Notes under the pieces: model-generated
The model's database searches: none
Told to the model about the DNA's origin: nothing
What the model saw: only the letters and a program-made list of their open reading frames with translations
NCBI GenBank assembly: GCA_002296185.1
Contig: DBHM01000027.1
Span: forward strand, 1 to 59,006
From: Alphaproteobacteria bacterium UBA828
GTDB lineage: Bacteria; Pseudomonadota; Alphaproteobacteria; UBA828
Direction of reading: 5' to 3'
DNA: 59,006 nucleotides
Shown here: positions 8,356 through 18,000 of the stretch, one piece after another
Numbering within the stretch: the first letter of the stretch is position 1
Layout: each line of letters begins with the position of its first letter
Translations under genes and position numbers: made by a program

Positions 8356-9056
8356 TTCCAGGCATCTCCTCTTCGGTGTGCCATAATTATTGAGAAATAT
8401 GGAACTGGAGCGGATATTTCAGAAAGTGGAACTATTCTCTCTTCCTTAAGCCCTGCGCGTTCAATGTATTGTGCATTGTCCATAAGACCTGATTTTTTTA
8501 GTGCTGAAAGTATTTTTTTTATGTGACGTCCAATTTTGACAACAACAACTCCTTCTGCTACCTCCATTTTTTTTATTATTTGTTCTTCGGGTAGTGTCCC
8601 TGGAATAATAACCAAGCAATCATTTTTTGTTACTAGTGGTTTTCCAAGAATTGCTGCACAAGCCATTGGAGAGGATACTCCGGGGACTACAACTACTTTT
8701 TCCGTCTTTATTAATCGTTCAAAAAGATAAATGAAAGAGCCATATAGAAAAGGATCTCCTTCGCAAATTGCCGCAATATCAGAACCGGAATCAAGTAATT
8801 TAGAAATCTTAGTTGTAGCTTCACCATAAACCTCGTCAGAAGGAAACTGAGAGTTTTCGAGCGGCATTTTGATAGCAATTTCTGTGTATTTTTTATCCAA
8901 ATGGGGATCTATAATTTTTCGTGCAAGAGAGTCCCCGTCTAGTGGAGCGGGATAAACTAGAATATCTACAGATTTAAGAATTTTAAGTGCTTTGACGGTT
9001 ATTAGGTCGGAATCCCCGGGTCCAATTCCTAATCCGTATAGGGTTCCCTTAGTCAC
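8352..9056 (-). CDS. cobI: Precorrin-2 C(20)-methyltransferase
   Basis: SAM-dependent methylation of (cobalt-)precorrin-2 at C20. The 234-residue methylase begins TLYGLGIGPGDSDLITVKA, with VDILVYPAPLDGDSLA and AICEGDPFLYGSF, which are CobI/CbiL-type signatures. Length is normal. It overlaps cobL by 4 nt upstream (9053-9056) and the cbiG-cobJ fusion by 4 nt downstream, inside the cbiX-to-cobM operon. Sequence alone does not say whether it prefers the cobalt-containing or metal-free substrate. Confidence 0.94.
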   Translation of the reverse strand: MTKGTLYGLGIGPGDSDLITVKALKILKSVDILVYPAPLDGDSLARKIIDPHLDKKYTEIAIKMPLENSQFPSDEVYGEATTKISKLLDSGSDIAAICEGDPFLYGSFIYLFERLIKTEKVVVVPGVSSPMACAAILGKPLVTKNDCLVIIPGTLPEEQIIKKMEVAEGVVVVKIGRHIKKILSALKKSGLMDNAQYIERAGLKEERIVPLSEISAPVPYFSIIMAHRRGDAWK

Positions 9057-10267
9057 GATTTATCTACTTCTAGCTGTGTTATGGGGTTTAGGGGTTTCCA
9101 AGCGACATGAGATCCAATTGGTGTTGCTCGTGAAATTGATATTCTATTCAGCTTTCCTCCATAATTTTCATAGAATTTCTGCAAGGTATATTCACTTTTG
9201 ATAGTAACGGCATTTGCCACTAATCGTCCTCCTGGTTTTAGCCGTTGCCAGCATTCATCAAGAACACCTGGAATGCTAATACCTCCTCCAACAAAAATAG
9301 CATCTGGGTCAGGAAGAGAAATGAAGGAATTAGGAGCTAGACCATGTTCAATTTTTAGTCTTGGTACACCAAGGTTATTTGCATTCTCAGCAATAAGTAC
9401 ACAAACATCTTTGTTTTTCTCCAGGGCTATAGCTTCATTGTTGGAGTTAGCTAAAAGCCATTCAATACTGATAGATCCAGAGCCTGCGCCTATATCCCAG
9501 AGTAATCCGGTAAGCATCGGCTTTAGCGCAGATAATGTAAGAACTCGTATCTCTCTTTTTGTCAATAAGCTGCTATTACGGAATGCCTTATCAGGAAGAC
9601 CTAATCCCCCCGCAAACCTCTTTGCTCGATCCTCAGATTTACACTCAATTGCTATAGTATTTAATTTTTCTAAATGTGTTTCTTTCCAGTTTTGAGCTGT
9701 ACAGGTTATTTTTTTTTCTTTACTTCCACCCAAGTTCTCAAAAACATGAATTATACTTTTCCCATATCCTAAATTTGTTAGTTCTTTTGCTACTTTAATT
9801 GGGGTTTCTCCGTTTTGAGTGAGCGAAATAATACGAGCATTATCAGCAAGTTTACTACGCAATATTTCCAAAGGTCTGCCATGAAGAGATATCAGGTCAA
9901 CCTTATTACTTGGCCAGAGCAAGCGTGAACAAACCATGCTAAAAGCAGATAAGTATGGGGTAACAGACATTTCGGCGCCTGAGAAGTGTTCCGATAAAGT
10001 AACCCCAATGCCAAAATGCATAGGATCTCCTGTAGAGAGTACAACTACAGACATTCCTTTATGAGCCGCTATTTCATTTATAGTTTTAGAGATAGGTGTT
10101 TGCCAAACAATACGTTTAAAATCTTGAGGAAGAGCAGACTCAATTATTTTAAAATGTCTTTCAGCCCCAACTATCACCCGGGCCTCTTTGATTAATTTTA
10201 AAGAGTGGGTGCATAGACTCTCTTCCCCGTTTTCACCAATCCCAATGATATTTAACCAGGCACTCAT
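9053..10267 (-). CDS. cobL: Precorrin-6B C5,15-methyltransferase (decarboxylating), CbiE-CbiT fusion
   Basis: Two methylations (C5, C15) and the decarboxylation of the C12 acetate. The 404-residue product joins a CbiE-like tetrapyrrole methylase (about residues 1-205: NIIGIGENGEESL, VLSTGDPMHFGIG) to a CbiT-like class I Rossmann methyltransferase (about 210-400: LLWDIGAGSGSISIEWL, then IFVGGGISIPGVLD). This CobL-type fusion is common in alphaproteobacteria. Its start shares one base with the cobH stop, and its end overlaps cobI by 4 nt. It belongs to the cbiX-to-cobM operon. Confidence 0.94.
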   Translation of the reverse strand: MSAWLNIIGIGENGEESLCTHSLKLIKEARVIVGAERHFKIIESALPQDFKRIVWQTPISKTINEIAAHKGMSVVVLSTGDPMHFGIGVTLSEHFSGAEMSVTPYLSAFSMVCSRLLWPSNKVDLISLHGRPLEILRSKLADNARIISLTQNGETPIKVAKELTNLGYGKSIIHVFENLGGSKEKKITCTAQNWKETHLEKLNTIAIECKSEDRAKRFAGGLGLPDKAFRNSSLLTKREIRVLTLSALKPMLTGLLWDIGAGSGSISIEWLLANSNNEAIALEKNKDVCVLIAENANNLGVPRLKIEHGLAPNSFISLPDPDAIFVGGGISIPGVLDECWQRLKPGGRLVANAVTIKSEYTLQKFYENYGGKLNRISISRATPIGSHVAWKPLNPITQLEVDKS

Positions 10268-10893
10268 TAGATTCCCCTTGCTAGGGCATTAAGGGCTGCT
10301 ACAGCCATAGCACTTCCTCCCAATCTACCTCTCACTGCAATAAATGGAATACCTCTATTATCATTAATCAGTGCCTCTTTGCTTTCTGAGGCGCCGACAA
10401 AACCTGGCGGTGTTGCGATTACTAGGGCGGGTGTATTGTTTGGTGTGTCAATAATTTCAAGAAGACGAAAGAGAGCTGTAGGAGCATTTCCAATAACTAC
10501 AATAGAATTCTTTAGAAAGGGTTGCCAGAGATCAACTGCCGCCATAGCTCGGGTAATTTTAGTGTTAGTACTAATTTTTCGAGTCCTATCATCATTCAGT
10601 GTGCATAAGATATTATTATTTTTTGGAAGGGCTGAAAGATCTATTCCAGCCGTTACCATATTAACATCTACTATTATTGTTGCTCCTTCGCTGAGTGCTT
10701 GCTGACCTGATGAGACCGCATTTTTTGAAAAATCAATATAATTGTGTAACTCTGTTATTCCGCAGGTATGTATCATACGGCTAGCAATTGGACGCATATT
10801 TTTAGGTAAAATTTCGAGATTTATTTCGCGCTCAATAATATTGAATGAACGCCTAGTAATCTCCTCTGGATCTCTAATATAATTATTATTCAT
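10267..10893 (-). CDS. cobH: Precorrin-8X methylmutase
   Basis: Moves the C11 methyl group to C12, giving (cobalt-)hydrogenobyrinate. About 208 residues from ATG 10893, reading MNNNYIRDPEEITRRSF, which matches the family N-terminus. ATG 10905, four codons upstream, is also possible. The catalytic His motif RMIHTCGI is near residue 40. Other family features are the central VDVNMVTAGI and the C-terminal VIATPPGFVGASESKEAL and GRLGGSAMAVAALNAL. It overlaps the cbiX 3' end by 8 nt (20 nt with the longer start) and abuts cobL. Confidence 0.94.
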   Translation of the reverse strand: MNNNYIRDPEEITRRSFNIIEREINLEILPKNMRPIASRMIHTCGITELHNYIDFSKNAVSSGQQALSEGATIIVDVNMVTAGIDLSALPKNNNILCTLNDDRTRKISTNTKITRAMAAVDLWQPFLKNSIVVIGNAPTALFRLLEIIDTPNNTPALVIATPPGFVGASESKEALINDNRGIPFIAVRGRLGGSAMAVAALNALARGI

Positions 10894-11812
10894 TATGCTT
10901 ATCATGATTGTGACTGTGATGGTGTTGCTCTGATTCAGTTCCTATCCCCTCAACATGGTGGTGATGTCCAACTTGAGCGGCCCCATGATCATGCTCATAG
11001 CCTATTATTTGCTCGCGATATTTACAGAGCTGACAATTCATTACATTTTTACCTATTGTGATTTCATCTAACCGGGAAATGAAGCTGTCAACGACTAATG
11101 GATGATCACCAAGATACTTGGCTACAGAAAAATTTATATCTTTGTAGTTTTCCCTTGCCTCATTGACGGCGTCATAAATTCTTTTTACCAAAACACCAGT
11201 GAAGAGAAAGTATGGGAAGACCATTATTCGATTAAATCCAAGTTTTACAACCTTTTCCAAAGCTGGTCGGATTAGTGGATAAGTGACTCCTGTATAAGCT
11301 ACCTCTGCCCAACCAAAATTCATTCCTTCCCAAAGCATACGTGTAACCTTTGATATATTTGAATTTGCGTCTGGATCAGAGGTTCCTCGTCCTACAACAA
11401 GTAGTAATGTATCTTCACGAGAAATAAATTCAGAGCAATTTTGTTCTGCATTTTCAATGCGAGCACGACTTGCTGCAATAAGTTTAGGGTGAATAGCTAG
11501 TTCACGGCCATAAGAAATTTCAAAACCATCATTATCAGCAATAAAATTATTTAATACAGAAGGAATATCATTTTTTGCATGACCTGCAGCAAATAGCATG
11601 CCTGGCAAAGCCTCAACGCGGCTTATACCTGAATTTCTCATTTGAGTTAGTTTTTCACCTATGGTAGGTCGAGCAAACTCAAGAAAACCATGATCTACAA
11701 ACCTATTTGGTAGACGTTTTGTTATAAGTTTTGCAAGATTCTGAAACTCCGAGACAGCTTCAATATCTCGACTACCATGGCCGCAGAGTAGAATGGCTGG
11801 TTCATCTGCCAT
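10886..11812 (-). CDS. cbiX: Sirohydrochlorin cobaltochelatase, CbiX long form with Fe-S motif and His-rich tail
   Basis: Inserts Co2+ into sirohydrochlorin in the early-cobalt route. The 308-residue product has two CbiX/SirB-like halves: LLCGHGSRD with a downstream GMLFAAGHAKNDIP, and LLVVGRGTSDPDAN with FPYFLFTGVLVKRI. The C-terminus carries MNCQLCKYR, matching the MxCxxC motif linked to a 4Fe-4S cluster in long CbiX proteins. It then has a histidine-rich tail (HHHH, QHHHSHNHDKH), probably for metal holding. It is the first gene of the minus-strand operon through cobM and diverges from cbiB across 58 bases. Its presence with CobN gives the cluster two candidate cobalt-insertion enzymes. Confidence 0.92.
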   Translation of the reverse strand: MADEPAILLCGHGSRDIEAVSEFQNLAKLITKRLPNRFVDHGFLEFARPTIGEKLTQMRNSGISRVEALPGMLFAAGHAKNDIPSVLNNFIADNDGFEISYGRELAIHPKLIAASRARIENAEQNCSEFISREDTLLLVVGRGTSDPDANSNISKVTRMLWEGMNFGWAEVAYTGVTYPLIRPALEKVVKLGFNRIMVFPYFLFTGVLVKRIYDAVNEARENYKDINFSVAKYLGDHPLVVDSFISRLDEITIGKNVMNCQLCKYREQIIGYEHDHGAAQVGHHHHVEGIGTESEQHHHSHNHDKHNE

Positions 11813-11852
11813 TGATTTCTCCTAAATCCTGGGAATTGACTGTGATGGATAT

Positions 11853-11865
11853 GAGCATCATGCTC
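11853..11865. promoter_or_regulatory. Perfect 6-1-6 inverted repeat between cbiX and cbiB
   Basis: GAGCAT-C-ATGCTC is a perfect inverted repeat in the 58-base divergent gap. It is 5 nt upstream of the first cbiB ATG (11871) and 40 nt upstream of the cbiX start. It is compatible with an operator or a leader hairpin; no regulator is assigned. Confidence 0.35.
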
Positions 11866-11870
11866 TCCTT

Positions 11871-12896
11871 ATGGAAAATTTAATGATATGGTACTTCCCT
11901 GACTGGTCTTTTATGGACTGGGCCACAGGCCCTGGCAATGCCTTGATTCTTATTTTTGCCCTTATTCTTGATGGAATAATAGGCGATCCTCGCTGGTTTC
12001 CTCATCCAGTTCGGGGTATAGGGATAATTATTCAGCTCTTCGACAAAGTTTTGAATCGTAGTATTTTTAGTGAGACCCTTAAAAAGGCATTGGGTCTTTT
12101 GACTGTTATTTTTATTGTTGGAGCAATGTTTGTAGCCGGATGGTTTCTTGGAGGATATGCCAAAAGCATTCCTTATTGTTGGCTCATTGAACTCTTTTTT
12201 ATTACTATTTTGATGGCTCAGCGGAGTATGGTAGATCATGCAACTTTGGTGGTCACGCAAATGCGCCATAATGGTATTTCTGGCGGTAGGGCTGCTGTAG
12301 GCCTCATAGTTGGAAGAGAAGTCTCTAAATTGGATGAAAAAGGTATTTCGCGAGCAACCATTGAGAGTACCGCAGAGAGCTTTACTGATGGAGTTTTTGC
12401 TCCGATATTCTGGTATCTGCTCTTGGGGTTGCCGGGTCTTTTCGCTTATAAATCTATTAGTACCCTCGATAGTATGGTTGGATATAAAACAACAAAATAT
12501 ATGGCTTTTGGTATGGCTGCGGCAAAGACTGATGACTTTGCCAGCTGGATTCCTGCCCGTATCGCAGGGCTGATTATTGCTTTTGCAGCAATATTTATTC
12601 CTGGTGCATCTTTTAGGGGTGCGTTTTCTATTTTCTTCCGGGACTCTAGAAATCATAGTTCTCCCAATGCAGGGTATACCGAAGCTGCAATGGCCGGTGC
12701 TTTGGGTCTGAGACTTCTTGGCCCCAGGAAGTATAGTGGTGTTATTTCTGAAGACACTAGATGGTTGGGTGCGGGGGCTAAGGACGCAAATAAGGATGAC
12801 ATTATCCAAGCTATAAAGATTTTTTCTGTTGCTTGTTTTATCACTGGCGTACTGGTCGCTATATTGGCGGTAATAATTCAGTTTAGTATTTCCTAG
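11871..12896 (+). CDS. cbiB: Adenosylcobinamide-phosphate synthase (CbiB/CobD)
   Basis: Attaches the aminopropanol (phosphate) arm to adenosylcobyric acid at the membrane. The 341-residue hydrophobic protein has the family motif LILDGIIGDPRWFPHPVRG (about residues 30-50), EKGISRATIESTAESFTDG and FAPIFWYLLLGLPG. It has several membrane segments and a C-terminal YTEAAMAGALGLRLLGP. The start is ATG 11871; ATG 11883 is an alternative with a slightly better purine stretch before it. It is alone on the plus strand between cbiX and cobQ and converges on cobQ with only 4 bases between stops. In alphaproteobacterial naming this enzyme is often called CobD, not to be confused with the threonine-phosphate decarboxylase. 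Confidence 0.94.
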   Translation: MENLMIWYFPDWSFMDWATGPGNALILIFALILDGIIGDPRWFPHPVRGIGIIIQLFDKVLNRSIFSETLKKALGLLTVIFIVGAMFVAGWFLGGYAKSIPYCWLIELFFITILMAQRSMVDHATLVVTQMRHNGISGGRAAVGLIVGREVSKLDEKGISRATIESTAESFTDGVFAPIFWYLLLGLPGLFAYKSISTLDSMVGYKTTKYMAFGMAAAKTDDFASWIPARIAGLIIAFAAIFIPGASFRGAFSIFFRDSRNHSSPNAGYTEAAMAGALGLRLLGPRKYSGVISEDTRWLGAGAKDANKDDIIQAIKIFSVACFITGVLVAILAVIIQFSIS

Positions 12897-12900
12897 TGGG

Positions 12901-14424
12901 CTAACGTGCATGGGCTATCTCTATAATTCTATCAATATCAATTGATCCTTCAATTTTTTTTGCCAGACCATTTAGTGCTTCTTCCACTTCATTGTTCCAG
13001 TTTATCAATATATTATTAGCTCTTTCCTCTTCTCTCAAAGACGCAAGCCAAGCATGCCTGAAGGAGTCATTTTGGAAGATACCATGAATATAAGTTCCAG
13101 AAATATTTCCGCTCAGCGAAATTGCTCCGTCAATTTTTCCTGTACTTAATTTACACAACGGGCGTTCTAAGTCTGGTCCGTCTGTTTGGCCCATATGCAT
13201 TTCATATCCCTGGATCTCCGTATTAGTTTGTATGTGTTTACCGCTTACTTCTAAGAGAGTTTTTTCTTCTGTGATTCTAGTTGAAACATTAAGTAGTCCA
13301 AGACCTTCTTCTGTCCCTGGCGTGCCTTCAACGCCTATCTCGTCGTTAATTATTTTTCCTAGTATTTGAAATCCTCCACAGAGGCCTAGAATGATTCCCC
13401 CGCGACGAGCAAAAGCAATTATATCTGTATCCCAACCTTCCAATCTTAGATCTTTCAAATCAGCTCTTGTTGCTTTTGACCCAGGAATAATTAGTGCATC
13501 TATATTGGTGGGGATAACTTGCCCTGGTTGCAAAAAACTTACTTTAACATCTGGTTCTGCTATTAGAGGATCAATATCATCAAAATTTGAGATACGTGAT
13601 AGGCGAACAACCATTACATGAAGTGGGTCCAAATTATTTTTATTGGGAGGTTTATTGTACTCTTTATTTTTTTTATCTATACTTGATGAATCTTCTTCAG
13701 GCAGTATCGCTGCCTCAGATAGCCAGGGGACAACCCCAAGAAGGGGAGCTTTTATCCTATTTTCTAGTATAGTTTTTGCATCATCAAATAAGGATGTGTC
13801 GCCTCTAAACTTATTAACAATAAGCCCTTTTATCCTCTTTCGTTCAGAATCTGAAAGTAATTCGAAGGTTCCTACTAGACTCGCTATAACCCCCCCTCTT
13901 TCTATGTCGCCCACTAAAACTACGGGTAAATCTGCTGCTTCAGCGAATCCCATATTCGCCAAGTCTCCTTCACGTAGATTTACTTCTGCAGTGCTCCCAG
14001 CTCCCTCAACCAGAACAATATCAGCCTTTGAGCTAATAGAATAAAAACTATCGAGAACATGAGGCAGTAAAGTAGGTTTAAGAGAATGATATTCTCGCGC
14101 CTGTGCATTACATAAAACCCTTCCACGTACGATAACTTGTGAACCAATTTCACTTTGAGGTTTGAGTAAAATTGGATTCATATCTGATATTGGTAGGACC
14201 CCTGCTGCTCGTGCCTGTAACGCCTGTGCTCTACCAATTTCACCCCCTTCACAAATCGCAGCATTATTTGACATGTTTTGGGGTTTGAAGGGATATACAT
14301 TAAGCCCTCTAATTGCTAATGCTCGCGCTAATCCGCTAACTAACAAAGATTTTCCGACATCAGAACCAGTTCCTTGAATCATTACTGAAGGGGTATTACC
14401 CAATTTTGTTGGCAATGATGACAT
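12901..14424 (-). CDS. cobQ: Cobyric acid synthase
   Basis: Glutamine- and ATP-dependent amidation of side chains b, d, e and g of adenosylcobyrinate a,c-diamide. The 507-residue product has an N-terminal ATPase with MIQGTGSDVGKSLLVSGLA and PFKPQNMSNNAA, then VLVEGAGSTAEVNLR. The C-terminal class I glutaminase domain has IILGLCGGFQILG (nucleophile Cys) and GTYIHGIF (catalytic His). Length is typical. It is the last gene of the riboswitch-led operon cobP-btuF-like-cobW-cobN-cobO-cobQ, 2 bases after the cobO stop. Confidence 0.95.
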   Translation of the reverse strand: MSSLPTKLGNTPSVMIQGTGSDVGKSLLVSGLARALAIRGLNVYPFKPQNMSNNAAICEGGEIGRAQALQARAAGVLPISDMNPILLKPQSEIGSQVIVRGRVLCNAQAREYHSLKPTLLPHVLDSFYSISSKADIVLVEGAGSTAEVNLREGDLANMGFAEAADLPVVLVGDIERGGVIASLVGTFELLSDSERKRIKGLIVNKFRGDTSLFDDAKTILENRIKAPLLGVVPWLSEAAILPEEDSSSIDKKNKEYNKPPNKNNLDPLHVMVVRLSRISNFDDIDPLIAEPDVKVSFLQPGQVIPTNIDALIIPGSKATRADLKDLRLEGWDTDIIAFARRGGIILGLCGGFQILGKIINDEIGVEGTPGTEEGLGLLNVSTRITEEKTLLEVSGKHIQTNTEIQGYEMHMGQTDGPDLERPLCKLSTGKIDGAISLSGNISGTYIHGIFQNDSFRHAWLASLREEERANNILINWNNEVEEALNGLAKKIEGSIDIDRIIEIAHAR

Positions 14425-14426
14425 GG

Positions 14427-15053
14427 CTAAAATTCTATGCCTTTTTGTGCCTTTACACCTTGACGGAAAGGGTGTTTCACCTCACTCATTTCTGTGACAA
14501 GATCTGCTATTTCCATAAGTTCGGGTTTTGCGTTTCTGCCTGTTGCGACAATATGCAGTTCCTTTCTTCTAGTTGATAGTATTTCAATGACACTTCTAAT
14601 CGGTAGATAGTCGTACCTGAGTACAATATTAATCTCGTCTAGTATTATCATGTTGTAGCTAGTGTCTTTGATAAGCTCTTGTGCCTTCATCCATGCTGAT
14701 TCAGCGGCGGTAATATCTCTTTGTCTGTCTTGGGTATCCCAGGTAAACCCTTCACCCATTACTGAGATGGTGCAAAATTCGGGGAATTTTTCTAAAACAA
14801 CTCTTTCACCAGTTTCCCATTTACCTTTAACAAATTGAACTATGCCTACTTTCATCCCGTTTCCTATAGCCCTAGAGGCTAATCCAAATGCAGCTGTTGA
14901 CTTTCCTTTACCCTTTCCGGTGTGAACAATAAGCAGACCTTTCTCTATAGTTTTGGTAGCTAAAACCCTGTCTCTGGCAGCTTTTTTCTTAGCCATACGA
15001 TCAGCGTGATGGCGGTTCAACTCAGACTCACTCATTTGATCACGTTTCTTCAA
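14427..15053 (-). CDS. cobO: Corrinoid adenosyltransferase, CobO/BtuR type
   Basis: Transfers the 5'-deoxyadenosyl group of ATP to cob(I)yrinate diamide or related corrinoids. The 208-residue product has a Lys/Arg-rich head (residues 1-40) and a P-loop HTGKGKGKSTAAFGLASRA. Downstream are VQFVKGKWETGE, IILDEINIVLRYDYL and TGRNAKPELMEIADLVTEM, all diagnostic of the family. It lies between cobN (5 bases upstream) and cobQ (2 bases downstream). A second, unrelated adenosyltransferase of the PduO type is at 52637-53194, so the two probably divide de novo synthesis and repair or salvage. Confidence 0.95.
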   Translation of the reverse strand: MKKRDQMSESELNRHHADRMAKKKAARDRVLATKTIEKGLLIVHTGKGKGKSTAAFGLASRAIGNGMKVGIVQFVKGKWETGERVVLEKFPEFCTISVMGEGFTWDTQDRQRDITAAESAWMKAQELIKDTSYNMIILDEINIVLRYDYLPIRSVIEILSTRRKELHIVATGRNAKPELMEIADLVTEMSEVKHPFRQGVKAQKGIEF

Positions 15054-15058
15054 TTGTT

Positions 15059-18000
15059 TTATTCCTCTATCTTATAATTTAAGACCTCATCGATTAAAGC
15101 TGCATACTGGTTACTTTGTGGCTTCCAAAGATTTCTATCAACTGCTTCCCTAAATCTTGAGGCTATTTCTTTTAACGCTGATGGATTGGCGTTTAAAATG
15201 AAGTCGTGTACTTCTTGGTTTACTATATACGCATCAAATAATTGTTCAAAATGATGGTTTTCAACGGCATTTGTAGTTGCTGCGAATGCGAATAAATAGT
15301 CAAGCGTTGCTGAAATTTCAAAGGCACCCTTATATCCATGTTTCATGACGCCTCTAATCCATTTTGGATTGGCAGCCCTTCCTCTAACAACTCTACTAAT
15401 TTCTTCACTTAGGGAACGAATCACAGGATTTGCAGGATTACTGTGGTCATTATGATATATGGAGGGTGCTTTACCTTTTTGGGACTTTTGGACAGCTGCG
15501 GATAAACCACCTTCAAATTGGTAATAATCATCACTGTCTAATATATCGTGCTCTCGATTGTCTTGATTTTGAATTATTGCTTGGACTCTACTTAAGCGTT
15601 CTTCAAATAGTTCGTAATCTGGTTCTCCCTGGCAGTCTGCTCCGTAGACCCATCCTCCCCAGGTTATATAGGCATCCGCTAAATCCTCCCTTCTTTTCCA
15701 CCCACTCTCATCAATTAGTGCCTGTAATCCTGCCCCATAGGACCCGGGCATGGAGCCGAAAATTCGTCGGCTTGCTCTAAGGGCTGCTGTATTTTTGTCT
15801 ACTCCCTTTCGTTGCATCAAGTTTGTTTCAAGTTTAACTTGTGCTGCAAAGGGATTTATAAACTCATTCTCGTCTAGTTTGCTAATAGCTCGGGTTGCAG
15901 AGTCAAAAAGAGAAATGAGTCCTGGAAAAGCATCGCGGAAGAAACCTGATATGCGTAAAGTTACATCTACTCGAGGCCGGTCCAACAAGTTTTGAGGAAG
16001 GATTTCAAATCCTGTTACTCTGCCGTTATGATTGTCCCATGTTGGACGTGCGCCAATTAGAGCCATTGCTTGAGCGATATCATCTCCACCAGTTCTCATA
16101 CAAGCAGTTCCCCAAGCGCTAATAGCCATATTTTTTGGCCATTCTCCGTGCTCCTGAGCGTATTGTTCGCAAACCCTTTGGGCAGATTTCCAGCCTAGTA
16201 GCCATGCTGCATTAGTAGGTAGTGAACGAGTATCAACAGAATAAAAATTTCTTCCAGTAGGTAAAACTTCTGGCCTTCCCCTACTCGGTGCGCCAGAAGG
16301 CCCAGGAGGAACAAAACGGCCATCAAGGGCGGTCAAAAGCCCCTCTACTTCCTTAGGTCCGCTTTCATATAAAGCTGGACGTATGCGAGAATTAATTTCC
16401 TTAAGAATAGGAAGTGTTTTTGACCATTTAGCTTTGGGTGGTTGCTCCATCGCGACAAGTTTAGAAGCCAATATCTCGAGCCGCTCCACTGTATCTCCAT
16501 AAGTTCTCCAAGAATTTTCGTTAGCCAGCTCGTAAGGTTTCGGTCCATCCCATATTGCCCCCATATCGCAATCTAAGGGGTCAAAGCCGAGCCCTAAATC
16601 ATTACTTAGTGCTTGAGTTATAGAACAGTCTTTTTCCTCAGATCCTCTTGGTACGCGAGTCAGGGAAACAAGAAAATCTGCAGTTTTTGATTCATCAGGT
16701 GTCTTACCAAATATATGTAGGCCATCACGGATTTGCATTTCTTTAATCTCGCATAAGTATGTATCAACTTTTGATAATGCTGTCTCAGTGCTATCATTCT
16801 CATTAATTCCACAATCCAGGTCTAAGCCTATAGATTGGACGAGACTCAAAATATTCTCTGATAGCGGCTTTAGCCGGCGTTTATCTAGGTGGCTCGCCTC
16901 AAAATATTCATCAATTAGTGTTTCTAATTCACCTAATTCACCATGTGTGTCAGCTCTTGTTAGTGGGGGTGTAAGGTGGTCAATAATGACAGCCTGAGTC
17001 CGTCGTTTCGCTTGGCTACCTTCTCCAGGGTCATTGACAATGAACGGATAAATATTGGGAGTAGGACCGAGTATTGCATCCGGATAACAATCGGCTGATA
17101 GAGCTAATGATTTCCCAGGAAGCCACTCTAGACTCCCGTGTTTTCCAACATGAACTATTGCATCTGCGGAGAAATTTTTTCTAGCCCAGAAATACGCTGC
17201 GAAGTATCCGTGGGGCGGAACAAGTGCTGGATCGTGATAAGTTTTAGTTGGATCAATATTATATCCCCTCGCAGGTTGTATCATGACACAAATTTTTCCG
17301 AAGCATTTAGCTGGTAGAGAAAAATGATCTCCCAATTTGTCTTTTCTAAAAAATGGATCATTAATAGGTCCCCCCCATCTTTTTTCAACAGCGGACCTGA
17401 TTTCTTCTGATAGAGAAGAAAAAAATAATTGATAATCCGTTAAGGTAACCTTTTCTGTATATTTGTGCTTCTCACTTACTTCTTTGTTGTTTGTTACACC
17501 ATTTAGTAAGTGATCCATGAGACCTTTTCCTGTTAGGCAACTAGTGCCTACATCATAACCCTCTTCTCCAAGTATTCTTATGATTCTAGCAGTACTTTCG
17601 GGGGTATCTAATCCAACACCATTTCCAATTCTCCCATTACGGTTTGGATAATTTGCTAATACCATTAATATTTTTTTCTTATATCTTGGAGTTTTTCTTA
17701 AGTGCGCCCATGATTTAGTAAGCTTTGATACAAACTTTATACGTTCTTCATCGGGCTTTAATGATATTAGAGATGTCTGAGTTTGATCGTCACGTTTATC
17801 TTCTGTTTTAAACGCAATTGCACGAGAAAAAATTCTCCCGTCAACCTCTGGAAGTGCGACATGCATAGCTATATCTCTTGCAGTGAGTCCATACGTTTCT
17901 TCCTTCCACATTTCAATTGTTTGACTCGAAAAAGCTACCTGAAGAATGGGAGCGTCAAAATCGTCTAAGGGGGATTTCCTAGTCTTCCCTGGCGATGAAA

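Noticed and set aside
11880..12911. 343-codon open frame antisense to the whole of cbiB
   Set aside because: It mirrors a strong, well-recognised gene. Its translation is Ser/Thr/Asn-rich without any family motif and it has no ribosome binding site, so it is a codon-bias shadow.
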